Shown piece by piece: positions 18,480-25,212 of a stretch of 33,259 nt of DNA. The notes beneath the pieces were generated by a model. It did no database searches and was not told the origin of the DNA. It saw only the letters and a list, made by a program, of their open reading frames with translations. The number at the start of each line of letters is the position of its first letter. Within the stretch, counting starts at the first letter, position 1. Source of the stretch: JAFAGX01 sp035623255. Its GTDB lineage: Bacteria; Acidobacteriota; Terriglobia; Terriglobales; Acidobacteriaceae. The translations under genes were made by a program, and so were the position numbers. The stretch is taken from the NCBI GenBank assembly GCA_035623255.1, contig DASPTU010000123.1:1-33259 (forward strand), written 5' to 3'.

Positions 18480-18735
18480 TGGCCACGCCTTCAGTAATGG
18501 TCCCTGGTCATTGACAGGGATAAAGGCGCTTTGTTACCGTTCAGGTGCTGTTTCCGAACACCTTTGGCCGACCCAAGGTCTGTGCATGCGGCAGACCAGG
18601 TGGGAGTTATTGGCTAGACCTGGTTCCGGTAGGGAAGCGTTGATGCACCTCCCAGCCAACAGGGAGAGTGCGGCGGGATCAGGAGTCGGTGTGTATTGCA
18701 CGGCGAACCTGCCGCCCTGATCAGAGGAGAGAATC
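18480..18735 (+). promoter_or_regulatory. Hairpin-rich 5' leader, candidate riboswitch for the M23 peptidase gene
   Basis: The 256 nt before the TTG of the M23 gene hold a series of stems: TCCCTG/CAGGGA (18501-18520), AGGTG/CACCT (18543-18563), GGTCTG/CAGACC (18577-18597) and TGGGAG/CTCCCA (18601-18654). CTCCC (18649-18653) can instead pair with GGGAG (18662-18666). Near the ribosome-binding site GATCAGG (18677-18683) pairs with CCTGATC (18716-18722), which crosses a second option, GGCGG (18672-18676) with CCGCC (18712-18716). Mutually exclusive helices abutting AGAGGAGAG (18723-18731) suggest a switch on translation. Gene context (cell-wall peptidase) and fragments such as GACCCA, GTAGGGA and CAGCCAAC faintly recall c-di-AMP (ydaO) riboswitches; this match is from memory and weak. 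Confidence 0.45.
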
Positions 18736-18737
18736 TA

Positions 18738-19646
18738 TTGCGGAAGCGTTTCTACATCCTTTTTGTCGCGCGCGGCGAGGATGGCCAGCTCCGCAAGATC
18801 TCTATTCCGGTACAGTATCTGTACGTGCTGCTATTGGGGGCCGGAATCGGCGCCCTGAGCCTGACTGGCATAGCCAGCTCGTATTTGCACATGCTGTTGA
18901 AGGTTTCTCACTTCAATGAGCTGCGCGCACAAAAAGAGGAACTGAAAGACCGCTACACCCAGCTTGAGCAGGTCGCCAAAGAACGGGACATTCAAGTAGC
19001 ATCGCTGGGTTCGCTGGCAAGCGAAGTTTCTTCTCTTTACGGCTTAAAGACTGATCCCATCCTGACGTCCACAACAGATGCGATTCAAGATGAACAGGTA
19101 AGCTCGTCAATAGACCGCCTATACACTCTGAAGGACACCGCGCTCAGTGGGGCTGCCACCACCGGCATCACCCTTGGGTTGACCAGCAATGTGACTCCGG
19201 CGGACTGGCTGCGAGCCAATTCTGCGCCAAACCTCTGGCCCGTGGAAGGTCCGATTACGGGTTCATTCGGCGAACGGATTGACCCGTTCAACGGCGAGGG
19301 AGCATTTCACAGCGGCGTGGATATTTCTGCCTCAGTGGGTCAGCCGGTCATCGCCCCGGCCGACGGTATCGTAGTCTTTGCCGATTTCAGCGGCGGATAT
19401 GGACGGGCCATCATTCTGGATCATGGCCACGGGATCACAACTCGCTACGGGCACCTCGCCAACTTTGCCGTGGCTGGCGGACAGTATGTTCATCGCGGCG
19501 ACACGATTGGATACGTTGGACTGAGTGGCCGCAGCACCGGCCCTCATCTGCACTACGAAGTTCGCATCAACGACACGCCAGTTAATCCTCACAAATACCT
19601 CCGGATCACGCTTGCGCACGCCGGCGGATTCGCGGCGGGAAGCTAG
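18738..19646 (+). CDS. Membrane-anchored M23 peptidase
   Basis: A 302-residue cell-envelope protein. A single N-terminal membrane span (VLLLGAGIGALSLTGIASSY) is followed by a coiled coil (about residues 60-90, ELRAQKEELKDRYTQLEQVA) and a C-terminal LytM/M23 domain. The zinc site is complete: HSGVDIS (H-x3-D) and PHLHYEV (H-x-H). This layout is that of the EnvC/MepM-like group that cuts or regulates cutting of peptidoglycan cross-links. TTG 18738 is chosen because GAGGAGAG lies 7 nt upstream; the open TTG at 18696 lacks this and falls in the structured leader. It is probably regulated by that leader. It is monocistronic, facing a minus-strand gene. Confidence 0.92.
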   Translation: MRKRFYILFVARGEDGQLRKISIPVQYLYVLLLGAGIGALSLTGIASSYLHMLLKVSHFNELRAQKEELKDRYTQLEQVAKERDIQVASLGSLASEVSSLYGLKTDPILTSTTDAIQDEQVSSSIDRLYTLKDTALSGAATTGITLGLTSNVTPADWLRANSAPNLWPVEGPITGSFGERIDPFNGEGAFHSGVDISASVGQPVIAPADGIVVFADFSGGYGRAIILDHGHGITTRYGHLANFAVAGGQYVHRGDTIGYVGLSGRSTGPHLHYEVRINDTPVNPHKYLRITLAHAGGFAAGS

Positions 19647-19714
19647 TCGGTAGCTCGCGTTCTGAGGTACCTTCCGTATTTTTCGTCGATACAGGCGTGC
19701 TGTCGGGAGATGAG

Positions 19715-20140
19715 CTATTGGCGGAGGCCCATCCAGCGCTCGGAAACAACGATGGAGTTTCCGGGATTCTGCGGATCGTAGCGGACGGAAGTCGGCAATC
19801 CCAAACGGCACGAGTGCAGATTGATTAACTGGCGGAGGTACGTAACGTCCTGGGAAGCTTCGTAAGAAACCCCGGCAACATCGTAGCGGAAGATCAGCAT
19901 AGTCGAGGGTTTGTCGCCATTGCTGCTGATTTCCTGGACGTCAATCACGGTACCGTCAGTTATGCGTCCGATCTGATCCAGCCAAACACGCCGCTCGCGC
20001 TCGAGTTCCTCTGGGCCTTTACGTTTCCGGCTCAGGAGCAAATACGCGGCAAACGCCGCGGCCGACCCAGCCAGGGCCCACGCATAGAGATGAAATGGAG
20101 CCATCACTGAAGAGGTAAGCTGCTGTACGTCAGCAGCCAT
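19715..20140 (-). CDS. Small membrane protein, DUF3592-like
   Basis: A 141-residue protein with one N-terminal span (LYAWALAGSAAAFAAYLLLS) followed by a soluble beta-rich domain. The pattern GTVIDVQEI, FRYDVAGVSYEAS and VRYDPQNPGNSIV is that of DUF3592 proteins, in which the last segment (YxPxNP) is the most conserved. Function is unknown. ATG 20140 is the listed start; ATG 20104 (MAPFHLYAW) is an alternative that begins right before the span. It converges on the M23 peptidase gene and shares the strand of the next hypothetical, with about 100 nt between them. Confidence 0.65.
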   Translation of the reverse strand: MAADVQQLTSSVMAPFHLYAWALAGSAAAFAAYLLLSRKRKGPEELERERRVWLDQIGRITDGTVIDVQEISSNGDKPSTMLIFRYDVAGVSYEASQDVTYLRQLINLHSCRLGLPTSVRYDPQNPGNSIVVSERWMGLRQ

Positions 20141-20238
20141 CCCGAACAGGATAAGGCCTGATCGCGAAGGATGGAAGAGGCCTGCTGGTTACATAGGTGA
20201 GGACACCCAGACTCTCCCTGTGAATATCGAGGAAAGAG

Positions 20239-20721
20239 CTAGGCGCGGGGTTTCTTGCCGACAGGGGCGGCCATCACGCCGACGTGCTCCCAAGGCCGCT
20301 TGGGACGGTTGGGCGCTGGCTTGTCGCGGTCTTCGATCCGGTCATAATGGTAGGACTCACTAACCGTTCCCAAAGCTTCGTTGTACAAGCTAGGCAATCC
20401 CAGGCCTTCCTTCAGTTCCTCGGTGAATAGCTGTAAGGCTTTGAGGTGATCGGCAGTCGCTGGCACTTCGGTTTTTGCGGTTTTGAGAAATTGCTGATAG
20501 CCCTTATTGACCAGCTTGGAAATCTCCCCGCCAATCAGGTAGCCCGGGTAGGCAAAAATCTTGGCATGATCGTCGCCGTTTTTCTGGATTGCGGCGGAGA
20601 CATTGTATTTTTTGAGGAACACCCGTCCGTTGGTCCCAGGGGCCTCAATAAGATCGAAGCCGTGATCGCGCAGCCAGTTCAGCGCGTCCTCATACGTCCG
20701 TTCTTGTTCTGCTTTAGCCAT
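20239..20721 (-). CDS. Hypothetical soluble protein
   Basis: The 160-residue protein starts at ATG 20721 with AGAGGGAAACA in front of it, a good ribosome-binding site. The first 90 residues look folded (YEDALNWLRDHGFDLIEA, RVFLKKYNVSAAIQKNGDDH, IFAYPGYLIGGEISKLVNKG), followed by a helical stretch and a Lys/Pro-rich tail. No known domain is recognised. Codon use and start signals argue for a real gene. It diverges from the cysteine synthase gene. Confidence 0.7.
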   Translation of the reverse strand: MAKAEQERTYEDALNWLRDHGFDLIEAPGTNGRVFLKKYNVSAAIQKNGDDHAKIFAYPGYLIGGEISKLVNKGYQQFLKTAKTEVPATADHLKALQLFTEELKEGLGLPSLYNEALGTVSESYHYDRIEDRDKPAPNRPKRPWEHVGVMAAPVGKKPRA

Positions 20722-20800
20722 TGTTTCCCTCTACCGTTCGAGTTAGATGCCGAATCCGCGGAAAAGTACCTGCCCCGCGCTGGAACCAAACACGGTCTTT

Positions 20801-20806
20801 TATAAT
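20801..20806 (+). promoter_or_regulatory. Putative -10 box of the cysM-mec pair
   Basis: A perfect TATAAT lies 57 nt upstream of the first possible start of the cysteine synthase gene. The -35 at standard spacing is not recognisable. Confidence 0.4.
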
Positions 20807-20862
20807 CTAAACAACAGCAAATCTAGCGTCGATTTGATCGTTGGGTAGATTACGTTCGTCAC

Positions 20863-21906
20863 GTGCCGTTCCAACTTCTTATGTCTAGCACACCCGCGAA
20901 GAGCGCTGAATCACCTTCTTTGGTTAAGCGTGCAGTGTCAGGAAGTCTCACGCAACTTGGTGCCAATATGGCCCCCAGTCAAGGGCTTCCGAAGCTCGGG
21001 CAGCTTACTACGGACCGGATCGGAAATACCCCATTACTGCGGTTCTCGCGTATTGCCCGCGATCTTCCCGGTGTCGAGATTCTGGGAAAGGCCGAGTGGC
21101 TCAATCCAGGAGGGTCAGTCAAAGACCGCGCTGCGGTCAACATCGTGGCGCAGGCGAAAGCGAGCGGTAAGTTAACGTCCGGCAAAATTTTGCTGGATTC
21201 CACCAGCGGAAATACGGGCATTGCTTACGCCATGATCGGCGCTGCACAGGGCTTTCCTGTTACCCTCTGCATGCCAGAAAACGTCTCGACGGAGCGTAAA
21301 CGCATCCTGCATGCTTATGGCGCAAACATCATCTACACCGATCCGGCCGAGGGTTCCGACGGAGCCATTCGCTTGGCGCGCGAGCTGGCCGCAAAACATC
21401 CCGACATATATTTCTACGCGGACCAGTATTCAAATGACGCCAACTGGCAGGCTCACTACCATGGCACAGCGAATGAAATCTGGCAACAAACGGAAGGACG
21501 TATCACTCACTTCGTTTCAATGTTGGGGACAAGTGGAACGTTTGTGGGTACAAGCCGTCGCTTGAAAGAACTCAACCCGCGGATACGCTGCATTTCCCTG
21601 CAACCCGACTCACCCTTCCACGGCATTGAAGGCGCCAAGCATATGGCGAGCGCGATCGTGCCCAAGATATACGATGCCTCGCTTGCAGATGACGACCTGG
21701 GGATTGCGACCGAAGATGCTTATGGTATGGCGAAGCAGTTGGCGCGCGAGGAAGGGCTGTTGGTGGGGATATCCGCGGCGGCAGCCGTCGCAGGATGTTT
21801 GCATTTTGCTCGCAAGCTTCAGCAGCAGGATCGCGCCGTGTTCGTCACCATCCTATGTGATTCCGGGGACAAGTATCTAAGCGAAAGATTCTGGGAAGAA
21901 AGTTAG
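20863..21906 (+). CDS. cysM: Cysteine synthase, CysM-like
   Basis: A fold-type II PLP enzyme that makes cysteine by beta-replacement. The PLP lysine is in NPGGSVKDRAA (Lys87 from GTG 20863); the phosphate and substrate loops are STSGNTGIAYA and LGTSGTFVGTSR. MPENVSTERKRILHAYGA and the spacing of later segments are closer to the O-phosphoserine-using mycobacterial CysM than to typical CysK. The following gene is a Mec-like peptidase, which strengthens the idea of a sulfur-carrier-dependent route. GTG 20863, ATG 20881 and ATG 20968 are possible starts; none has a clear ribosome-binding site, and the family core begins only at LPKLGQL. The N-terminal 40 residues are probably disordered or not translated. 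Confidence 0.93.
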   Translation: MPFQLLMSSTPAKSAESPSLVKRAVSGSLTQLGANMAPSQGLPKLGQLTTDRIGNTPLLRFSRIARDLPGVEILGKAEWLNPGGSVKDRAAVNIVAQAKASGKLTSGKILLDSTSGNTGIAYAMIGAAQGFPVTLCMPENVSTERKRILHAYGANIIYTDPAEGSDGAIRLARELAAKHPDIYFYADQYSNDANWQAHYHGTANEIWQQTEGRITHFVSMLGTSGTFVGTSRRLKELNPRIRCISLQPDSPFHGIEGAKHMASAIVPKIYDASLADDDLGIATEDAYGMAKQLAREEGLLVGISAAAAVAGCLHFARKLQQQDRAVFVTILCDSGDKYLSERFWEES

Positions 21907-21918
21907 AAGGCAGAGTAC

Positions 21919-21936
21919 AGAACGAGAAAACGTTCT
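21919..21936 (+). repeat. Hairpin in the cysM-mec spacer
   Basis: AGAACG and CGTTCT form a 6-bp stem with an AGAAAA loop in the 57-nt spacer. It could tune expression of the second gene; no U-run follows. Confidence 0.3.
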
Positions 21937-21963
21937 TACTTCTGACTTCTGCATTTAGGAGAC

Positions 21964-22395
21964 GTGCTGAAGATTTCCCAATCCAATTACGATGCGCTGC
22001 GCCGACATGGGGAAGAGACCTATCCGCACGAGTGCTGTGGCGTTTTACTGGGGCGGATGGACGGCGATGAGCGGGTGGTCACATCAATCGCGCGTTGCGG
22101 AAATACGCGGTCTGATTCGCCGCAGAATCGCTACAACATTGATCCGAAGGAATTGGTTCAAATCCAGCGGGAAGGACGGGAACGCGGTGAAGATATCATA
22201 GGTTTCTACCACTCCCACCCGGATCACCCGCCGATGTGGTCGGCCACGGACCTTGCGGAGGCGCACTGGTTCGGTTGCTCCTACGTGATCACGAGCGTCG
22301 ACAAAGGGAAAGCGGTGATCACCAACTCCTTCGAATTGACTGGGAACGAGGAGGACCACAAGCGTCTGGTGATGGAAAAGGTTGCCGTCGAGTAG
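21964..22395 (+). CDS. mec: JAMM (M67) metallopeptidase, Mec-like
   Basis: A 143-residue Mov34/MPN-type zinc peptidase. The JAMM signature is complete: Glu in YPHECCGVLLG, then GFYHSHPDHPPMWSATDLAEA (HxH, then SxxD). Bacterial members next to cysM, such as mycobacterial Mec, release cysteine from the C-terminus of the carrier CysO after CysM has added it. The gene follows cysM on the same strand by 57 nt. The start is GTG 21964 with AGGAG unusually close (2-3 nt). No ThiS/MoaD-like carrier gene is seen near the pair, so the carrier must be elsewhere or the pathway differs. Confidence 0.9.
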   Translation: MLKISQSNYDALRRHGEETYPHECCGVLLGRMDGDERVVTSIARCGNTRSDSPQNRYNIDPKELVQIQREGRERGEDIIGFYHSHPDHPPMWSATDLAEAHWFGCSYVITSVDKGKAVITNSFELTGNEEDHKRLVMEKVAVE

Positions 22396-22438
22396 GCGCA
22401 GATAGATCTTTCGACTGCTCTGCTCAAAATAACGAGGA

Positions 22439-23185
22439 CTATCGTTTGGTAACGAAGGCTGCCGTGGCCTGCTGATTCCCGACCAAGCTGGCGATGGCGG
22501 CACGCAGTTCGTCGGGCTTAAATCCGAATGGCCCCGGCTTGCTTTTATAAGCGACGCGCCCTTGGCTATCGATCAGATACATGCGATCGGGCCAGGCGGT
22601 ATAAGCCTGCTCTGTTGTATTGCCGAACTCATCGAGAACCGCTGGAAACTTGATGCCAAGCTTGCGCACGCAAGCTCCGGCTACAAGAGCGCGTTCATCT
22701 TCATCCCTTGGACTGGCCAAAACCACTTTGTCACGAATGTTGCTCTCCATCTGCCAGACGTCGCTCGGGTGCGCCTCGAGAATGTAGACCACAAGAAATG
22801 CCACCTGGCTTCCATACTGGTCGTAAAGTTTGTTGAGGGCAGGAACCTCCCGCCGGAAGGGCGGTCAAGTGTAGCTGCCGAAGACGAGAACAACTGGCTT
22901 TTGCGAAGTCAACGACGATAGTTGAATCTTGTCCGACTTATCCAGTTTGACTAGCGTGAAGTCGGGGGCGGGATCGCCGATCTTGAGAGTTCCGGCGCGG
23001 GCCTGCATCCAGAGAGTTTCGAACGGTGCCAGGAGAAAGACTGCGGGCCCGGGCATGCGCGACATAACACGTCCGAACCTCTCCGGCGGCTGGCGCATCG
23101 ACCACCAGACCAGGCCAACAAAACCCAACCATAGCACTAGAAGGACGATCAAAATGCGTAACAGGATTCGTTTGGAAACGCGCAT
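22439..23185 (-). CDS. Deiodinase-like membrane-anchored selenoprotein (in-frame TGA read as Sec)
   Basis: The minus frame from ATG 23185 to TAG 22439 is continuous apart from one TGA at 22867-22865, codon 107 of 248. Flanking residues are FGSYT and PPFRREVPAL; 24 residues on is FLVVYILEAHPSDVW. Animal iodothyronine deiodinases have the same two motifs (FGSCT-Sec-PxF, then FLVIYIEEAHxSDGW), and their Sec is catalytic. The rest is a thioredoxin-like fold: GDPAPDFTLVKLD before the site, KFPAVLDEFGN and YLIDSQGRVAYKS after it. Residues 9-29 are a membrane anchor, so the domain probably sits outside the cytoplasm. A SECIS-like hairpin follows the TGA. The bacterial substrate is unknown; peroxide, disulfide or halogenated-compound reduction are possibilities. 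A nonsense mutation is the alternative, but a stop at exactly this residue would be a great coincidence. Confidence 0.85.
22837..22864 (-). promoter_or_regulatory. Candidate bacterial SECIS element
   Basis: Directly after the TGA the mRNA reads CCGCCCTTCCGGCGGGAGG and continues TTCCTGCCC. GGGAG pairs with CT-CCC (one bulged G) around the loop GTTC, which lies 19-22 nt after the TGA. Bacterial SECIS loops are usually 16-37 nt away and have a G at the loop start. An overlapping stem, CCGCC with GGCGG, begins right at the TGA. The hairpin is short. Confidence 0.55.
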
Positions 23186-23268
23186 TGAGAGAGGGGAATG
23201 TGCTGCCGTTATTTTAGTACAAGACGCGTCGTGCTGAGGCGCATCGGGACGATATCGCGCTCGTAAGA

Positions 23269-23511
23269 TCAGTCTTGCGCTTTAAGAATCTCCCGGATCT
23301 GGCGGTTTAGTCGGGCAGCATCTTTGGCAGCCATATCAATGAGCTTGGCCAACTTCTTACTTTTTTCGTCGAGGTTTGTCTGATCCAGCAGGTAAGCAGC
23401 CTGAAGAATAGTCTCCAGCGAGTTGCTGAGGTCATGAGCCAGGCGACGGAGATGACGAGTGCTCTCGTCCTGCCGCTTTGGTTTGGGTGAATCCTCCACG
23501 AACCCCTTCAA
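23269..23511 (-). CDS. Stand-alone histidine-kinase dimerisation (HisKA-like) domain protein
   Basis: This 80-residue protein is little more than a two-helix kinase dimerisation/phosphoacceptor unit. The H-box is RRLAHDLSNSLETILQAAYL, with the candidate phospho-His at residue 26, followed by a second helix with a heptad-like pattern to ILKAQD. There is no catalytic ATP-binding domain and no sensor domain. The start is TTG 23511 with AGGAGGT 10 nt upstream; GTG 23499 is an alternative. It may act as a phosphotransfer or docking partner, or be a kinase remnant. It lies 83 nt upstream of the deiodinase-like gene on the same strand, so the two may be co-transcribed. Confidence 0.65.
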   Translation of the reverse strand: MKGFVEDSPKPKRQDESTRHLRRLAHDLSNSLETILQAAYLLDQTNLDEKSKKLAKLIDMAAKDAARLNRQIREILKAQD

Positions 23512-23585
23512 TCTGGTACATACCTCCTATCGTGGAATTGGTATTCGTTTCTTGATTGGATGCAGAATTGGCCGTTGTCCGCTGT

Positions 23586-23613
23586 TTGACAGCAAGATTG
23601 CCCTCTGTAAAAT
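23586..23613 (+). promoter_or_regulatory. Promoter of tRNA-Leu
   Basis: TTGACA (23586-23591) and TAAAAT (23608-23613) are spaced by 16 nt and precede the tRNA by 49 nt. The -35 is a perfect consensus. Confidence 0.7.
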
Positions 23614-23662
23614 GTTAGTTGGAAGTTTTCCTCAACAGCAACCGCAGATTCGCCTTGATTTG

Positions 23663-23749
23663 GCCGAAGTGGCGGAATTGGCAGACGCGCATGGTTCAGG
23701 TCCATGTACCCGCAAGGGTGTGGGGGTTCGAGTCCCTTCTTCGGCACCA
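23663..23749 (+). tRNA. tRNA-Leu (anticodon CAG)
   Basis: An 87-nt class II tRNA. The acceptor arm GCCGAAG pairs with CTTCGGC, then A and an encoded CCA. The D arm holds GGCGGAATTGGCAGACGC. The anticodon stem CATGG/CCATG encloses loop TTCAGGT, anticodon CAG, which reads CUG leucine codons. A long variable arm (TACCCGCAAGGGTG) is present, as expected for Leu, and the T loop is GGTTCGAGTCC. It lies on the plus strand between minus-strand genes and has its own promoter. Confidence 0.97.
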
Positions 23750-23760
23750 GCCGTCGCTGT

Positions 23761-25188
23761 TCACAAAAATTGATTATTGAGCGAGCGCTCGGGCCGACTC
23801 GTTGATCGGAGTTGCGGGTGGCTGCTGGCAGGTGGGAGACGTATCGGCGCAAACCGGGCCACAAACGCGAAGCATAACCAGCCCGATAGCGCGAACAGCA
23901 GGCGATTGGGGAAGCTGGGCTTGATGGGCCGATTGGCGGGGCGTAGGAGGCGGATCATTGGACTATGCTGCGCAGCACCGGCGTCGAGCGCGTGGTCCAG
24001 GTCAGAATTCTTGGAGGATAGCTCCACATAACTTTTTTGCGCTGCGTCGTAATCCCGTTTCACTTGCTTGTATTTGCTCTCGGCTAAGGTGCTTCTCGAC
24101 AAGTTGTGCCGCAGGCTTTTGATCTCTTCCTGGATAGGATTTTGCTCGCGCTTGCTGTCCGCGATGACCGCTTTATCATGCTCAAGCCGCGAGTTCAGCT
24201 CCGCGCGGTCACCCATAGTGGAATTCGGGCCGGGGCTGGCATTTTGGTCGTCTGGCGCGCTGAGTTCTCTTTCGACAGCAGCCATATCAGCCTTCGTCTT
24301 GACCACGTCAGGATGATCATCAGTGTACTCGGCTCGCAGTTGCATGAGCTGGCTTTGCAGGTCCGACAACCTTTTTTCTAACCTGGGCCTGTCAACTGCT
24401 ATGGGCGCAAGGTTGGCACTCTTCGTCGGTTGTTGGGCAAGTAAGGATTGGACGTGAGATTGATCCTGTTGGGCAGTGTTGATGGTCTGATTAATCCGTT
24501 TCAGTTTCGCCCTCAGGTCTTCCAATGTGCTCTCATCGTCTTCGCCTTCGGCTGTGAGGCGGGCAATGCGTCCTTTCTTGAAGGAGGCTAGCTTAGCGCG
24601 CTGTTCATCGACGTTGCGCTTGGCGTCATCGGTTTGACGAAGAGACTCTGCCAGCGTTTCGGTCGATGCCTGCCACGATTGAAGATTTTGCTGCAGCAAA
24701 ATGGACGTGAGTTGGTTGCAGATCTGCTGCGCTTCTGCGGGGCTGGAACTGGTGTATTCGAGGTAGAAGGCGCTGATGTCCAACGGCCCGGCCGACTTTT
24801 CTCCCGAGATCTCATATTGGCTCAGATCTCCACGGGCGGGATATACGCGCGCGTTCTGCAGGATGCGACCGTTCGTATGCTCGGGAGTTTTGTTGGTCCC
24901 AGTTAAATCGTTTGGCTGAATAACGGGCTCCGCTCGACCTCGGGTCAGCAACGATTGAAGATCCAAAGCGTGATAGCTTTGGTCCTGGGCTGTCTCCTGT
25001 GAATTCGCCAGGGATGCATTGCGCTGCTCGACTAGAACTAAAGCTTGCGAGGTATACCTGGTGGGAAATGCATATGAGAGCACTAAGCCGCTCAGCGAAC
25101 CCAGAATTGCAGGAATAAGAATCCACCAGAGAGTCTGCTGCCGTCCCCGGGTCCATTGTCTTCCGACGAAGGTGTAGTTTGTAGTCAT
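23761..25188 (-). CDS. Wzz-type polysaccharide chain-length/co-polymerase protein
   Basis: A 475-residue inner-membrane protein of the Wzz/GumC-like polysaccharide co-polymerase group. The first membrane span (WILIPAILGSLSGLVLSYAF) is followed by the Wzz-type strand FPTRYTSQALVLVEQ. A long periplasmic coiled coil spans about residues 170-400. The second span comes after PMIRLLRPANRPIKPSFPNR, the proline-rich motif before TM2. No Walker-containing tyrosine kinase domain is attached. It would control length or export of an exopolysaccharide whose other genes are not here. It is the last gene of the minus-strand surface operon, 24 nt after the HAF-repeat gene. Its stop is next to the tRNA-Leu end, on the opposite strand. 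Confidence 0.88.
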   Translation of the reverse strand: MTTNYTFVGRQWTRGRQQTLWWILIPAILGSLSGLVLSYAFPTRYTSQALVLVEQRNASLANSQETAQDQSYHALDLQSLLTRGRAEPVIQPNDLTGTNKTPEHTNGRILQNARVYPARGDLSQYEISGEKSAGPLDISAFYLEYTSSSPAEAQQICNQLTSILLQQNLQSWQASTETLAESLRQTDDAKRNVDEQRAKLASFKKGRIARLTAEGEDDESTLEDLRAKLKRINQTINTAQQDQSHVQSLLAQQPTKSANLAPIAVDRPRLEKRLSDLQSQLMQLRAEYTDDHPDVVKTKADMAAVERELSAPDDQNASPGPNSTMGDRAELNSRLEHDKAVIADSKREQNPIQEEIKSLRHNLSRSTLAESKYKQVKRDYDAAQKSYVELSSKNSDLDHALDAGAAQHSPMIRLLRPANRPIKPSFPNRLLFALSGWLCFAFVARFAPIRLPPASSHPQLRSTSRPERSLNNQFL

Positions 25189-25212
25189 CCAATATCCCGA
25201 GAAGGCATACGC

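Noticed and set aside
18600..18640. SRP RNA or TPP riboswitch, from CCGGTAGGGAAGC
   Set aside because: The short match is not backed by the SRP tetraloop helix or by the TPP CTGAGA element, despite thiL being next door.
22439..23185. Two separate genes, or a nonsense-mutated pseudogene
   Set aside because: Codons on both sides of the TGA are in the same frame and complete one deiodinase-type active site; the stop falls exactly on the residue that is Sec in the family, and no other lesion is present.
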